40,500 nucleotides of DNA from Vibrio nigripulchritudo ATCC 27043 (GTDB taxonomy: Bacteria; Pseudomonadota; Gammaproteobacteria; Enterobacterales; Vibrionaceae). Location: NCBI RefSeq assembly GCF_000222685.1, contig NZ_AFWJ01000201.1, forward strand, positions 1 through 40,500, in the 5' to 3' direction. A model generated the notes under the pieces. It saw only the letters and a list, made by a program, of their open reading frames with translations. It was not told the DNA's origin and did not search any database. This document shows positions 22,571 through 31,155 of the stretch, piece by piece (the first letter of the stretch is position 1; each line of letters starts with the position of its first letter). The position numbers were made by a program, and so were the translations under genes.

Positions 22571-23694
22571 GCTGCGCTCCGTTTTGCTGATGAAGAACCG
22601 CCATTTGGCAGAAGGTTTTCCTGAGTTGCTTTGTCAAAAATACTGACCTGAGACATATCGAAGCTGACGAACAGGCTCTGCCCCTCAGAAAAAGACGTGG
22701 TACTGGAAACCAGCGCACACATGTCGACATCCCCAACCGTCAGGTTAATCAGTTTCTCCTGACCCAAATACTCAATCAGAGTCACTTTCGCTTCCAGTGA
22801 CGGTACATCTTTAAATGCCTGATGAGAGAGAAGAAGGTGATCAGGGCGAACCCCAAGAACAATGTTGGAATCGGTGGGCGCTTTCGCCAGCTTGATAGCA
22901 CTGAGTGGAAAGCTGGCACCATTAAACAGAACCTGATTTTCTGCCCCGTTTTGTTGGAGCTGCGCATCCAGCAGGTTCATTTCCGGGCTACCGATAAAGG
23001 TTGCTACAAAGGTATTTGCAGGGTGGCGGTAGATGGATTCTGGTGAGCCGATTTGCTCTATCAGCCCGTCCCGCATCACCACGATTTTATCCGCCAGCGT
23101 CATGGCTTCGATTTGGTCGTGGGTAACGTAAACAACCGTCGATTTTAACGTCTGGTGGAGCTTGGCGATTTCAAAACGCACTTTACTTCTTAGCTTGGCA
23201 TCCAAGTTGGATAAAGGTTCGTCAAACAGAAACACATTGGGTGTGCGCACCATGGCTCTGCCCATGGCAACCCTTTGTCTTTGACCGCCCGAAAGCTGGC
23301 TGGGCTTTCTTTCTAACAAGGTGTCCAGCCCCAGCGTTTCAGAGACGTTTTTGATGCGCTCCTCCACTTCCGACTGCGAAAGCTTCTGAGGTTTCAGGGC
23401 AAACGCCATATTTCCCCGAACCGTCATATGCGGATAAAGAGCGTAATTCTGAAACACCATGGCAATGCCACGATCTTTAGGAGGCACATCGTTAACCCGC
23501 GAATCACCGATGCGCAAATCTCCCGAGGTGACGTCTTCCAGCCCTGCAATCATACGAAGGGTTGTGGTTTTACCGCACCCAGATGGACCAAGCAGGACAA
23601 CGAATTCGCCCGGCTCAATGTTCAAATCAATACCATGGACGATTTCGGTCTCTCCATAGCTTTTCGTGATATTTGTTAATGTCACTGATGTCAT
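22567..23694 (-). CDS. ABC transporter ATP-binding protein, MalK/UgpC type
   Basis: This 375-aa ATPase has Walker A GPSGCGKTT, the signature LSGGQRQRVAMGRAMV, Walker B VFLFDEPLSNLDAKLR, the switch His in VTHD, and a C-terminal TOBE-type regulatory domain (about 240-360) as in MalK and UgpC. It would power the two permeases encoded just upstream. It sits between the permease at 23707 and the MDR gene, with four bases of overlap with the latter. Such ATPases typically serve CUT1 carbohydrate importers. Confidence 0.95.
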   Translation of the reverse strand: MTSVTLTNITKSYGETEIVHGIDLNIEPGEFVVLLGPSGCGKTTTLRMIAGLEDVTSGDLRIGDSRVNDVPPKDRGIAMVFQNYALYPHMTVRGNMAFALKPQKLSQSEVEERIKNVSETLGLDTLLERKPSQLSGGQRQRVAMGRAMVRTPNVFLFDEPLSNLDAKLRSKVRFEIAKLHQTLKSTVVYVTHDQIEAMTLADKIVVMRDGLIEQIGSPESIYRHPANTFVATFIGSPEMNLLDAQLQQNGAENQVLFNGASFPLSAIKLAKAPTDSNIVLGVRPDHLLLSHQAFKDVPSLEAKVTLIEYLGQEKLINLTVGDVDMCALVSSTTSFSEGQSLFVSFDMSQVSIFDKATQENLLPNGGSSSAKRSAA

Positions 23695-23706
23695 GAATTT
23701 TTCCTC

Positions 23707-24519
23707 TTAACCTTTAACCGAACCCATGGTGAGCCCTTTCACCAGCCAGCGCTGGCAAGTGAGAACGAAAATAACCCCCGGAATCAAAATGATGAATGAG
23801 CCCGCCATAATTCGACCCCACTGCACCGCATCGCTCGACCAGAACGACATGACCGCTACGGTGACTGTCTGAGCGTTAGACCCAGTGAGCATCAGCGCGA
23901 ACAGGAACTCGTTCCACGAAAAGATAAAGCAGAACACGGCAGACACCGCGAGCCCTGGAGCGGTCAGCGGCAAAGTGACCCGGAAGAACACTGAAAGCAG
24001 CCCGTGTCCGTCTACTTGTGCGGCTTCTTCCAGTGCCATTGGGATCTCATCGAAGAACCCTTTCATTAACCAAACCGTCAGCGGAATGTTAAACGTGGAG
24101 TAAACAATGATGAGTGCCAGCGGGGAATCCAACAGATTGACCGATTTAAAGATGATGTAGTAAGGCACTACCACTGCAATCGGCGGGAACATTCTGAGAG
24201 AAAGGATCCAGAACGCGACATCGCCTACCCATTTCCCCTGAATCCGAGACAGAGCATAGGCTGCCGATGCGCCCACAATAAGGCTGAATGCGGTTGATCC
24301 AAGCGCAACAATCAGGCTGTTGAGGATCTGCAGATGAAACGGCCTCATGGTGAACAGATCGTAATAGTGTTGCAGTGTTGGCTCGAAGAAGAATGCTGGT
24401 GGCTGAGAAAACATGTACGCAGACGGTTTTAACGACGACATCAGAATCAGATAGATGGGCGTCATAAACAGCACAAGCGCAATGGCGACAAAGAAATAAG
24501 TGAGTAATTTCTGTTTCAT
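23707..24519 (-). CDS. CUT1-type ABC transporter permease (MalG/UgpE-like)
   Basis: This 270-aa protein has six hydrophobic helices and the cytoplasmic EAA loop EEAAQVDGHGLLSVFFRVTLP, which couples to the ATPase. The N-terminal MTPIYLILMSSLKPSAYMF and the C-terminal QRWLVKGLTMGSVKG (the GAVKG-like ending) are typical of MalG-type subunits. It follows the other permease after 12 bases and precedes the ATPase by 12 bases, so it is part of one operon. Confidence 0.93.
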   Translation of the reverse strand: MKQKLLTYFFVAIALVLFMTPIYLILMSSLKPSAYMFSQPPAFFFEPTLQHYYDLFTMRPFHLQILNSLIVALGSTAFSLIVGASAAYALSRIQGKWVGDVAFWILSLRMFPPIAVVVPYYIIFKSVNLLDSPLALIIVYSTFNIPLTVWLMKGFFDEIPMALEEAAQVDGHGLLSVFFRVTLPLTAPGLAVSAVFCFIFSWNEFLFALMLTGSNAQTVTVAVMSFWSSDAVQWGRIMAGSFIILIPGVIFVLTCQRWLVKGLTMGSVKG

Positions 24520-24531
24520 GCGATACGCTCC

Positions 24532-25422
24532 TTAGCCATTTGTCTGTGGGTTCTTCTGCAACGAGCGGAAGAACAGCGTGATCAGCACAACGATGATGAT
24601 CAGTGAAACGAACGACGCGGCAGCACCGACTCCCATACGCCAGAAAGTAAAGCTTTGGCGATAAATGAACAGCGAAAGCACTTCGGTTGAATCGCCCGGT
24701 CCGCCTTTGGTCAGCACGAAAATGATGTCGTAAATTTTGAAGGCATCAATGGCTCGCAAAAACAGCAGGCTGATCAACACAGGCTTGAGCTGTGGCAGAG
24801 TGATATGGAAGAACACATCCCAGTTGGAATTGCCATCGATCTTTGCCGCTTCTAGCGGTTCCGGCGGCATGCTCTGAATCGATGCGGCGATACCCATCAT
24901 AAAGAAAGGCGTCCACTGCCAGATGTCGGCAATGGCTATGGCGGTAAGCGCCCAGTTGGTGCTGGTGATCCAGCCTACAGAATCAATGCCGACCAGCCCC
25001 AGAAAATAGTTGAGATAACCCAATTCCGGGAAGTAGAGGAACAGCCACACCAGCCCGACAATCACAGGGGCGATCATCATAGGGATCAAAAGCAGCGTTC
25101 TTACTACAGCCATTCCGGGAATTGGACGCGTAACGAGATACGCCAGCCCCAACCCCAGAATTAATTGCACCGATAAAGTGGCCCCCATCAGTTTGAAGGT
25201 GGTGACCAGTGAATGAAAAAAGGGTGAAGAAGTCAGAATTTCTTGGTAATTCGCAATCCCAACGAACACTCTGGGAATAAATGGCTTCGCAAGGTCATAA
25301 CTGCGAAAGCTTAGCCAAAGTGCATACAGCATTGGGTAAATAGTGACGGAAAACAGAACAACAACCGCGGGCAACAGAAACGTTGTGGCGAGTGCTCGGT
25401 TTCTCTGTTTGATAAAACTCAT
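24532..25422 (-). CDS. CUT1-type ABC transporter permease (MalF/UgpA-like)
   Basis: This 296-aa protein has six helices and the EAA loop EAAKIDGNSNWDVFFHITLP. The LRAIDAFKIYDIIFVLTKGGPG segment is the usual MalF/UgpA hallmark. The open frame extends to 25494, but the extra 24 residues are unlike the family, so the ATG at 25422 (MSFIKQRNR) is preferred even though its ribosome site is weak. A three-fold 16-base repeat lies between it and the binding-protein gene. Confidence 0.9.
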   Translation of the reverse strand: MSFIKQRNRALATTFLLPAVVVLFSVTIYPMLYALWLSFRSYDLAKPFIPRVFVGIANYQEILTSSPFFHSLVTTFKLMGATLSVQLILGLGLAYLVTRPIPGMAVVRTLLLIPMMIAPVIVGLVWLFLYFPELGYLNYFLGLVGIDSVGWITSTNWALTAIAIADIWQWTPFFMMGIAASIQSMPPEPLEAAKIDGNSNWDVFFHITLPQLKPVLISLLFLRAIDAFKIYDIIFVLTKGGPGDSTEVLSLFIYRQSFTFWRMGVGAAASFVSLIIIVVLITLFFRSLQKNPQTNG

Positions 25423-25506
25423 AGACGAAATCCGTGTCAGCACATTCTGTGCGAAGAAGACTGAGCGCCTGCCCAGCCTTTGTCCGTAATACAAAGGTCA
25501 ACAAAA

Positions 25507-25548
25507 CCCTAAGGTTCGCAAGCCCTAAGGTCTGCAAACCCTAAGTTA
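25507..25548 (-). repeat. three tandem 16-base repeats after the binding-protein gene
   Basis: CCCTAAG occurs at 25507, 25523 and 25539, exactly 16 bases apart, with related flanks (AAACCC, AAGCCC, AAACCC). The array starts at the stop codon of the binding-protein gene and lies before the permease gene. Confidence 0.6.
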
Positions 25549-26952
25549 TTGAAGAACCTCGACAGGCACGTCGTTGATCCAACGTAAGCGCATGTCTGTT
25601 GGGAAGATCTTCAGGCGAGAGTTGATTTGCGTACAGGCTTTCTCCAACGCTTCTTCAGCGGTTGCGGTTTCTCCTGCGACAAACTTGTTCAACTCAATAC
25701 CAAACGACTCTTCAACATCGGCGTAAAACGGGTGGAAGATACGGCGTTTGGCGTTGTCCTGTGTTTCCAGAAGCACCTTGTAGTAAGGGTATTTTTTCTG
25801 AAGTTCAGGATCGGCAAGAATTGATTTATGGAACTGACTTACGCCAGAACCTTCATTAGCAAAGCGGCGCATCAGATCGCGACTGGTACTCCATTTGATG
25901 AATTCCCAAGCCGCATCTTTTTGCTTGGTGGAAGATTTGCTGTTAATAGCAAAAGACAGAGCACCGGTGTAAGTCGGTTGCGGTTTACCTTCTCCCGTTG
26001 GGCTTGGTGCATACCCTGCCTCACCAATAGTAGGCAGTACCGCTTCTTCAGGGTTGGTCAGACGGACGGTTCTGACCGACCAGTAACCGGATGTCGCGGT
26101 TTCGCCACGCTCCATGTAGCCTGTGCGGATGTCCCACATCAAACCCAGGTAATCAGGCGGGTTGAACTTCACCAGCTCCTTCATCACGTTTGCAGCTTTC
26201 ACATGCGGTTCGCCCGTCATGGCGCAAAGACCTGTTTTCGGATCCCAGTAATCACCACCGAAACTTCTCATGATGGGGAAGTAATCGTGCGTGATTGCAC
26301 CCGCTACCCGGCTAAATGCCTGCGCGTTACCGTAGAAGTCCTTGGTTAACGTTTTACCTGCTAAGGTGTCACCTTTCTTACGCGTAAAGAATTCTGCGAT
26401 ATCAATGTACTGTTTCCAGGATTTAGCAGGGGCTAGGTCGTAGCCATATTTCGCTTTAAAAGCGGCTTTCTCGTCGGCATTTTCATACAGATCTTTACGG
26501 TAGTTCACCGACCAAATCATGCCAGACGCCGGGAAGGCGAGCAGTTTGCCCTGCCAAGAATTTTCTTGTAGCTGAATTGGGATGATGTCATCCAGGTGAA
26601 CTTCATCGGCATCGCGCTTCACGCGAGAGGTAAGATCTTCGAGCGCGCCGGATTCACCCAGAACCCCCACCCATGGGCTGTCTACCCAAAGTAGTTGATA
26701 AGTCGGGCTATTTGCGCTCGATTCAATAATGATTTTGTCGATAAGACCCGGGTAAGGGAACTGATCAATTTGAACGTCGATCCCTGTTTTTTCTTTAAAC
26801 TCTCCAATGATGGGTGCGACTCGGGTTACCGAGGTATCCCCAATGGCGAGCATTTTCAGTTTGGTTCCTGCGAAAGGTTTGTCCTGTGCGTGTCCGGGCA
26901 TTGCCAGCAGCGCAGACAGACTGATCAAGCAAGCCGATATCATCCTTTTCAT
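25546..26952 (-). CDS. ABC transporter substrate-binding protein, carbohydrate type
   Basis: This 468-aa periplasmic receptor has a signal peptide (cleavage expected near GHA-QDK, about residue 22). The SBP_bac_1 pattern is seen in FAGTKLKMLAIGDTSVTRVA, FKEKTGIDVQIDQFPY and LLWVDSPWVGVLGESGALEDL. Near the end DAAWEFIKWSTSRDLMRRFA is typical of CUT1 binding proteins. Aromatic residues such as those in SGYWSVRTV may line the site. It is encoded first among the ABC genes, after a VOC gene. The ligand is unknown; a sugar, polyol or glycoside is inferred from the family. Confidence 0.92.
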   Translation of the reverse strand: MKRMISACLISLSALLAMPGHAQDKPFAGTKLKMLAIGDTSVTRVAPIIGEFKEKTGIDVQIDQFPYPGLIDKIIIESSANSPTYQLLWVDSPWVGVLGESGALEDLTSRVKRDADEVHLDDIIPIQLQENSWQGKLLAFPASGMIWSVNYRKDLYENADEKAAFKAKYGYDLAPAKSWKQYIDIAEFFTRKKGDTLAGKTLTKDFYGNAQAFSRVAGAITHDYFPIMRSFGGDYWDPKTGLCAMTGEPHVKAANVMKELVKFNPPDYLGLMWDIRTGYMERGETATSGYWSVRTVRLTNPEEAVLPTIGEAGYAPSPTGEGKPQPTYTGALSFAINSKSSTKQKDAAWEFIKWSTSRDLMRRFANEGSGVSQFHKSILADPELQKKYPYYKVLLETQDNAKRRIFHPFYADVEESFGIELNKFVAGETATAEEALEKACTQINSRLKIFPTDMRLRWINDVPVEVLQ

Positions 26953-27024
26953 GGCTATGGTTCCTTGTGCTGTTCGTAGTTTGGTTAAATTCGCGCATTA
27001 CGTCCTGGCGCGATGTTGTCTTTC

Positions 27025-27540
27025 TTAGGGTTTTGGCGACCACATTTTAGGACCGCCGTCCTTTTCGTAGCCCATTGGACCTTCGGTGCTGACGATTTCC
27101 ATGTACTGACCCCAGGGAGTACGGAAATACAGCCAGTTCAGCCCTTCCATTGGACCTGCATCAATCAGAGTGGGACCTTCAAGTAAGTCGACACCCATGG
27201 CTTTCATTTTTTCGGCGCTTTCGTAAACGTTGTCGACTTCAAGCGCGATATGAAAACCGCCAATCTCACTGTTCATTTTCAGTGGTGAAGCGTCTTCACC
27301 GCTGTATTCGAATATTTCCAGTGCGCCGCCTTTACCACACTGCAAAACGCGCATGTCTTTGATTCTTCTGCCCGCGTTTACACCGAGTCTTCTGTCCATG
27401 AACTCATCATCGACGTCCACATACCCCACATTCATGATGGTTTCTGCTCCGAATACTTCGGTAAAAAACTCGACGGCTTGCTCGATGTCTGGAACGGTGA
27501 AGCCAATGTGGTTAATTCCATGTACTTTGATCATATTCAT
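27025..27540 (-). CDS. VOC-superfamily metalloprotein (glyoxalase/dioxygenase-like)
   Basis: This 171-aa protein has two beta-alpha-beta-beta-beta repeats of the vicinal oxygen chelate fold with a full metal set: His11 in GINHIGFTVPD, Glu75 in LEIFEYSG, His97 in GGFHIALEVD and Glu148 in GQYMEIVS. That H/E/H/E pattern fits glyoxalase I, methylmalonyl-CoA epimerase and related enzymes. The reaction here is unknown; epimerisation of, or proton transfer on, a keto intermediate is possible. It is the first gene of the minus-strand ABC operon and has its own TetR-type operator just upstream. Confidence 0.82.
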   Translation of the reverse strand: MNMIKVHGINHIGFTVPDIEQAVEFFTEVFGAETIMNVGYVDVDDEFMDRRLGVNAGRRIKDMRVLQCGKGGALEIFEYSGEDASPLKMNSEIGGFHIALEVDNVYESAEKMKAMGVDLLEGPTLIDAGPMEGLNWLYFRTPWGQYMEIVSTEGPMGYEKDGGPKMWSPKP

Positions 27541-27551
27541 ATGCCTATAAG

Positions 27552-27565
27552 TAACTAGTTAGTTA
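27552..27565. promoter_or_regulatory. TetR-type operator copy 2 (VOC-ABC-MDR operon)
   Basis: TAACTA-GT-TAGTTA is a full palindrome with perfect 6-base half-sites, 12 bases upstream of the VOC start codon on the minus strand. A further TAGTTA half-site (27565-27569 region) continues the pattern. Confidence 0.65.
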
Positions 27566-27585
27566 GTTATTGTTAGGGTAAAATA

Positions 27586-27607
27586 CCCCCCATCCTTTAT
27601 TGGGGGG
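27586..27607 (-). terminator. Rho-independent terminator of the AKR gene
   Basis: Runs of C (27586-27591) and G (27602-27607) pair over six to seven bases. On the minus strand the tail is TATTTTA. It lies just beyond the AKR stop codon (27614). Confidence 0.75.
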
Positions 27608-27613
27608 CAAAAA

Positions 27614-28636
27614 TCAATCGTTAGGTGTTGGGGCGTCTTCTCGGATCAATTGTTGTTTTTTCAGCGTTTCCCAGAATTCGGTCGGAATTGCCTGATTGAT
27701 CCAGTCAAGATTCTGCTGAAGCTGTGAAACGTCCCGGGTTCCCGGAATTATGGAAGGTACACAAGGGTGCGCGAGCACAAATTGCAGCGCAGCCGCTGGG
27801 AGGGCGACGTTAAACTCTTCACAAACGGCTTCTATCTTCGCGACTTTCTGTTTGATCTCAGCAGGAGCGGGGGCGTAGTTGTATTTGGCTTTTTCGGTGG
27901 CACCTGTAGCAAGAATACCGCTGTTGAAACCCCCACCAATAATGATGGACGCGCCGCGACTTTCACACAGTGGCAGAAATTCGTCCAGTGCTTCCTGTTC
28001 TAACAAGGTGTAGCGACCAGCCAGCAAAAAGCTGTCGAAGTCCCTTTCAATCAAGGCTTGATGGCAAACCTGCCATTCGTTTACACCCACACCAATCGAT
28101 TTAACAACCCCTTCGTCACGAAGTTGGCTCAACGCTTTGTATGCGCCATCCATGGCCTCGCGAAAACGAGCAGGCTGCGCATCTTTCCCGTGAGTAAAGT
28201 TATCGATGTCGTGTATGAAGGCGACATCAATTCGCTCCAGCCCCATACGCTGAATCGAATCTTCAATGCTGCGCATGGTGCCGTCGTAGCTGTAATCAAA
28301 TTGCATTTCGAAAGGGAGGGCGTTCACCCAAGGCGTAAAATCGATTTTTTCGCGAGCCTGAGGTTTTAGAATTCGACCCACTTTTGTGGATAAGGTGAAC
28401 TCGTTGCGGGGTTTCCAGCGCAGGGCATGACCGACACGTACTTCTGACAGACCATGACCGTACATAGGCGCAGTATCGAAGTAACGGATGCCTGCATTCC
28501 AGGACTTTTCAATCATGGCTTCGGAGGTGGATTCATCAATAGGGCGGAAGATATTTCCTATCGGCGCGGCACCGAACCCCATGGCGGTTACCTCAACGCC
28601 ACTTCGACTGAACGTATTGATTTTATTTGCTTTCAT
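27614..28636 (-). CDS. aldo/keto reductase, AKR15-like (aldose 1-dehydrogenase/pyridoxal dehydrogenase type)
   Basis: This 340-aa TIM-barrel oxidoreductase has the catalytic tetrad Asp54, Tyr59 (RYFDTAPMYG), Lys85 (STKVG) and His142 (AFIHDID). The pattern resembles D-threo-aldose 1-dehydrogenase/L-fucose dehydrogenase and the AKR15 pyridoxal 4-dehydrogenase group, which oxidise a hemiacetal to a lactone with NAD(P). The start at ATG 28636 has AGAGGA six bases upstream; the longer frame to 28654 does not. It is a single-gene unit with its own TetR-type operator upstream and a terminator after it. It may make a lactone from the cluster's sugar. Confidence 0.86.
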   Translation of the reverse strand: MKANKINTFSRSGVEVTAMGFGAAPIGNIFRPIDESTSEAMIEKSWNAGIRYFDTAPMYGHGLSEVRVGHALRWKPRNEFTLSTKVGRILKPQAREKIDFTPWVNALPFEMQFDYSYDGTMRSIEDSIQRMGLERIDVAFIHDIDNFTHGKDAQPARFREAMDGAYKALSQLRDEGVVKSIGVGVNEWQVCHQALIERDFDSFLLAGRYTLLEQEALDEFLPLCESRGASIIIGGGFNSGILATGATEKAKYNYAPAPAEIKQKVAKIEAVCEEFNVALPAAALQFVLAHPCVPSIIPGTRDVSQLQQNLDWINQAIPTEFWETLKKQQLIREDAPTPND

Positions 28637-28738
28637 AACCATTCCTCTGGTCAACAGAATCTACAATTTGAAGTGTCTTCTCTTGAAGCCTACCGGCTCC
28701 ATACTGCATGAGAATGAAAAAGCAATGTTGTAATTATG

Positions 28739-28752
28739 TAAACAGTTAGTTA
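28739..28752. promoter_or_regulatory. TetR-type operator copy 3 (AKR gene)
   Basis: TAAACA-GT-TAGTTA matches the consensus with two changes in one half-site, about 100 bases upstream of the AKR start. On the minus strand it lies in the spacer after a TTGCAA box (28764-28759). Confidence 0.6.
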
Positions 28753-28879
28753 CTTATTTTGCAAGTGTCAATTCTAAGAAAGGTGATGGAGACGTTTTCC
28801 TGTGACGTCACCATATGGAGTTGTGGGCACATGGAATAGAGTATATAAGAGAGAAGTTTGGCTGATTTCGTGGAGGCGA

Positions 28880-28901
28880 CGCTCGTGCTGACCGACGAGC
28901 G
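28880..28901 (-). terminator. hairpin after the zinc alcohol dehydrogenase gene
   Basis: CGCTCGT (28880-28886) and ACGAGCG (28895-28901) pair perfectly around an eight-base loop, about 23 bases beyond the stop codon. It has no T-run, so terminator function is uncertain. Confidence 0.4.
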
Positions 28902-28923
28902 CCGAACTCCTTGTTTGATGAAT

Positions 28924-29961
28924 TTAGGAAACTTTTACCTGAACTTTCAATACGTCTGGTCGGCTTTGGTTAGCAACCTGCTCAAAGGCATTCTGGATAT
29001 CCTCAAGCGGGAAAGTACAGCTGTTAAAAGCATCCGTTTTGAACCGGTAGTGAAGAAGCAGCGTCATCGCATCGTGCATGTCCTGACCCATTCCGGCAAC
29101 AGATCCCTTGATGGAGGTTTCTCTCAACACCATATCCAACAGCTTTAGTGAAAGGGCACCGTGTTCATCTGTAATACCAAACGCACCGACGTGTCCTCCC
29201 GGTCTGATCAGCTCAAACGCTTTTTCGTAAAGTTGCGGAATGCCAACACTCTCGATAACAATGTCCGCTCCTCTGCCTTCGGTATGGTTCCTGACTACTT
29301 GCTGAAGCTGATCCATATTCGTTACCGCAATATCAGCACCGACATCCAGTGCCATTTGCGTTCTTTCTTCTGAAAGATCAGCAATGATAATGGGCGCTGC
29401 GCCAATCAACCGCATCATTTGAACGTGTAAATTGCCAATGGGTCCAGCTCCCAGAATAACGACACTTTGACCGAAACTGACCTGTGCTTTGCGCGCTGCC
29501 CGAACCACACAAGCAACCGGTTCAACAAGGGAAAGTAATTCTAACGATGTTCCCTCAGGTGCAACCAGCACCAATCTGGCTGGGACGGCAATGTACTCGG
29601 CAAAAGCGCCGTTTTCATGAATGCCTATTTGCGAAATATCCGGGCAATTCATGATCTCATTCTGGCGGCAGTAGTAGCAGTGACCGCAGCCTTTATTGAT
29701 GTCCACGGTGACAGACTGACCAATTGAAAGGTGGTTCACGCTCTTGCCTAATTCCGTTATCACCCCTGAAAACTCATGCCCTAACACCATGGGCAGTTTG
29801 TCGGCGGAGTAATGACCGTTGAAGATGTGCATATCGGTTCCGCAAATGTTGCAGTTAGATACCTTAATTATTACCTCATCGTCTTTTGGGGTGGGTTTTG
29901 CTACTGTTCTCAGCTCGAATTTCCCTGGCTTGGTCAGGTATGCGGCTTGCATTTCACTCAT
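28924..29961 (-). CDS. zinc-dependent medium-chain alcohol dehydrogenase (sorbitol/threonine dehydrogenase-like)
   Basis: This 345-aa enzyme has the catalytic zinc ligands Cys40 in CNICGTD and His62-Glu63 in GHEFSG, the structural zinc cysteines 92, 95, 98 and 106, and a Rossmann motif GAGPIG. It fits polyol or threonine 3-dehydrogenases acting with NAD(P). AAGGAGG seven bases before the ATG at 29961 decides the start; the frame is open to 29985. It is the only gene of its unit, with a TetR-type operator upstream. It probably oxidises a secondary alcohol of the cluster substrate. Confidence 0.9.
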   Translation of the reverse strand: MSEMQAAYLTKPGKFELRTVAKPTPKDDEVIIKVSNCNICGTDMHIFNGHYSADKLPMVLGHEFSGVITELGKSVNHLSIGQSVTVDINKGCGHCYYCRQNEIMNCPDISQIGIHENGAFAEYIAVPARLVLVAPEGTSLELLSLVEPVACVVRAARKAQVSFGQSVVILGAGPIGNLHVQMMRLIGAAPIIIADLSEERTQMALDVGADIAVTNMDQLQQVVRNHTEGRGADIVIESVGIPQLYEKAFELIRPGGHVGAFGITDEHGALSLKLLDMVLRETSIKGSVAGMGQDMHDAMTLLLHYRFKTDAFNSCTFPLEDIQNAFEQVANQSRPDVLKVQVKVS

Positions 29962-30024
29962 ATAAACCTCCTTGTTGCCGTTCAAGGCGAACGTATTTTA
30001 GTGAGAGATGGATGTGATAGTATG

Positions 30025-30038
30025 TAAATAGTTAGTTA
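30025..30038. promoter_or_regulatory. TetR-type operator copy 4 (zinc alcohol dehydrogenase gene)
   Basis: TAAATA-GT-TAGTTA, with outer G and C giving GTAAATA-GT-TAGTTAC, lies 64 bases upstream of the start codon. The surrounding promoter sequence closely resembles that of the AKR gene. Confidence 0.62.
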
Positions 30039-30180
30039 CATATTTGCAAGTAATAGCTCTAAGAAAAGTGACGAAGGCGTAGTTTGAAATGGTCGAACAG
30101 AGAAAGATGGAATAGAGCGTGAGGAATGAAAAGAAGAGGCTGGAGGTGTGCCCGCACGGCTTGGCGAGCACAGCTTACAA

Positions 30181-30825
30181 TCAGGCTTTAACCATTCGCA
30201 AAATGGTTTCCACATTAAATGCGAGACGCTCTTTTAGTGCATCCTCAGCCATCAGATCGCGGTTAAATAAAATTGAGCCAGTGTAACGGTTGGTGAAATA
30301 GTAGTAGCTCACCGCAGCCATGGTGATGATCAGCTGAACAGGATTGACGTCTTCACGGAAAACCCCAGATTTTACTCCGCGCTTAAGAATCTCCTGAATC
30401 ATCGAAACGAACGGGTCACGTAAAGATTCGATGACTTCCGATGATTTCAAATGCTCAGCTTTATGAAGGTTCTCACTGTTAACCAGTGTGAGGAATTCAG
30501 GGTTATCCAAATAGTATTGCCAGGTAAACTCGACCAGTACGGTCAGTGCTCTCTCAGGCTCCATTTCTTCAAGGTGAAGCGCTCGTTCGGCTTTTCGAAT
30601 GTCGAAGTAGGCTTGCTCCAGAACCGCTTTAAACAGCTTCTGTTTACCACCAAAGTAGTGATAGATCATGCGTTTGTTGGTTTCAGACCGTTCGGATATT
30701 TCGTCGACCCTTGCTCCTGCGTATCCATTTTGCGCAAATTCGTATTTGGCTGCCTGAAGAATACGTTCTTTAGTGGCTTCGCTGTCCCTTTGATGAATCG
30801 GTTTTTTCGCTTTCTGATTCGCCAC
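30181..30825 (-). CDS. TetR/AcrR-family transcriptional regulator
   Basis: This 214-aa protein has an N-terminal TetR helix-turn-helix (about residues 14-60: ERILQAAKYEFAQNGYAGARV, then ISERSETNKRMIYHYFGGKQKLF) and an all-helical ligand-binding domain with aromatic residues (YYYFTNRY). The GTG at 30825 is preferred because AGGAAA lies six bases upstream. The ATG at 30861 would add 12 residues and has no ribosome site. It sits in the middle of the catabolic cluster, and a TAACTA-NN-TAGTTA-like palindrome precedes it and six other units. It is therefore the likely autoregulated repressor of the cluster. Confidence 0.88.
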   Translation of the reverse strand: MANQKAKKPIHQRDSEATKERILQAAKYEFAQNGYAGARVDEISERSETNKRMIYHYFGGKQKLFKAVLEQAYFDIRKAERALHLEEMEPERALTVLVEFTWQYYLDNPEFLTLVNSENLHKAEHLKSSEVIESLRDPFVSMIQEILKRGVKSGVFREDVNPVQLIITMAAVSYYYFTNRYTGSILFNRDLMAEDALKERLAFNVETILRMVKA

Positions 30826-30893
30826 AATTGTTTCCTGTTGAGTATGTTTACCGTTATGCACAAGAGTTGTGCGGAATATTGGGTATCATAAAG

Positions 30894-30907
30894 TAACTAT
30901 ATATTTA
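30894..30907. promoter_or_regulatory. TetR-type operator copy 5 (tetR gene itself)
   Basis: TAACTA-TA-TATTTA matches the consensus with one change. It is 69 bases upstream of the GTG start of the regulator, in the region shared with the divergent GMC gene, and points to autoregulation. Confidence 0.58.
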
Positions 30908-31025
30908 CTAGCCTGCAACTGCTAATCGGTACAGTGCGATCTTTCTATAAGTTTTCTATGTCTAAACTCCATTTGTGATACGGGGTGAATCTTTTCATCT
31001 GCTCGGGAGGTCACATAAATAACAG

Positions 31026-31054
31026 TTGAAAATTTAATCGTTCAATTATATAAC
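31026..31054 (+). promoter_or_regulatory. sigma-70-type promoter of the GMC gene, overlapped by the TetR-type operator
   Basis: TTGAAA (31026-31031), a 17-base spacer and TATAAC (31049-31054) form a good promoter. The -10 box overlaps the palindrome at 31051 in the same register as in the SDR promoter. Confidence 0.58.
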
Positions 31055-31064
31055 TAAATAGTTA
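31051..31064. promoter_or_regulatory. TetR-type operator copy 6 (GMC gene)
   Basis: TAACTA-AA-TAGTTA has perfect half-sites. It lies 92 bases upstream of the GMC start codon and overlaps its -10 box. Confidence 0.65.
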
Positions 31065-31155
31065 CTTGGTGTTAATTCATACAAAATAACCATTACAAAA
31101 CGCCAAAAAGTGAAACAAAGGAATGTGCTAAGGCACTAACATTTAAGGATAAAAG

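Noticed and set aside
28802-28811. GTGACGTCAC perfect palindrome
   Set aside because: It is a single short dyad with no second copy and no clear position relative to a promoter, so chance is likely.
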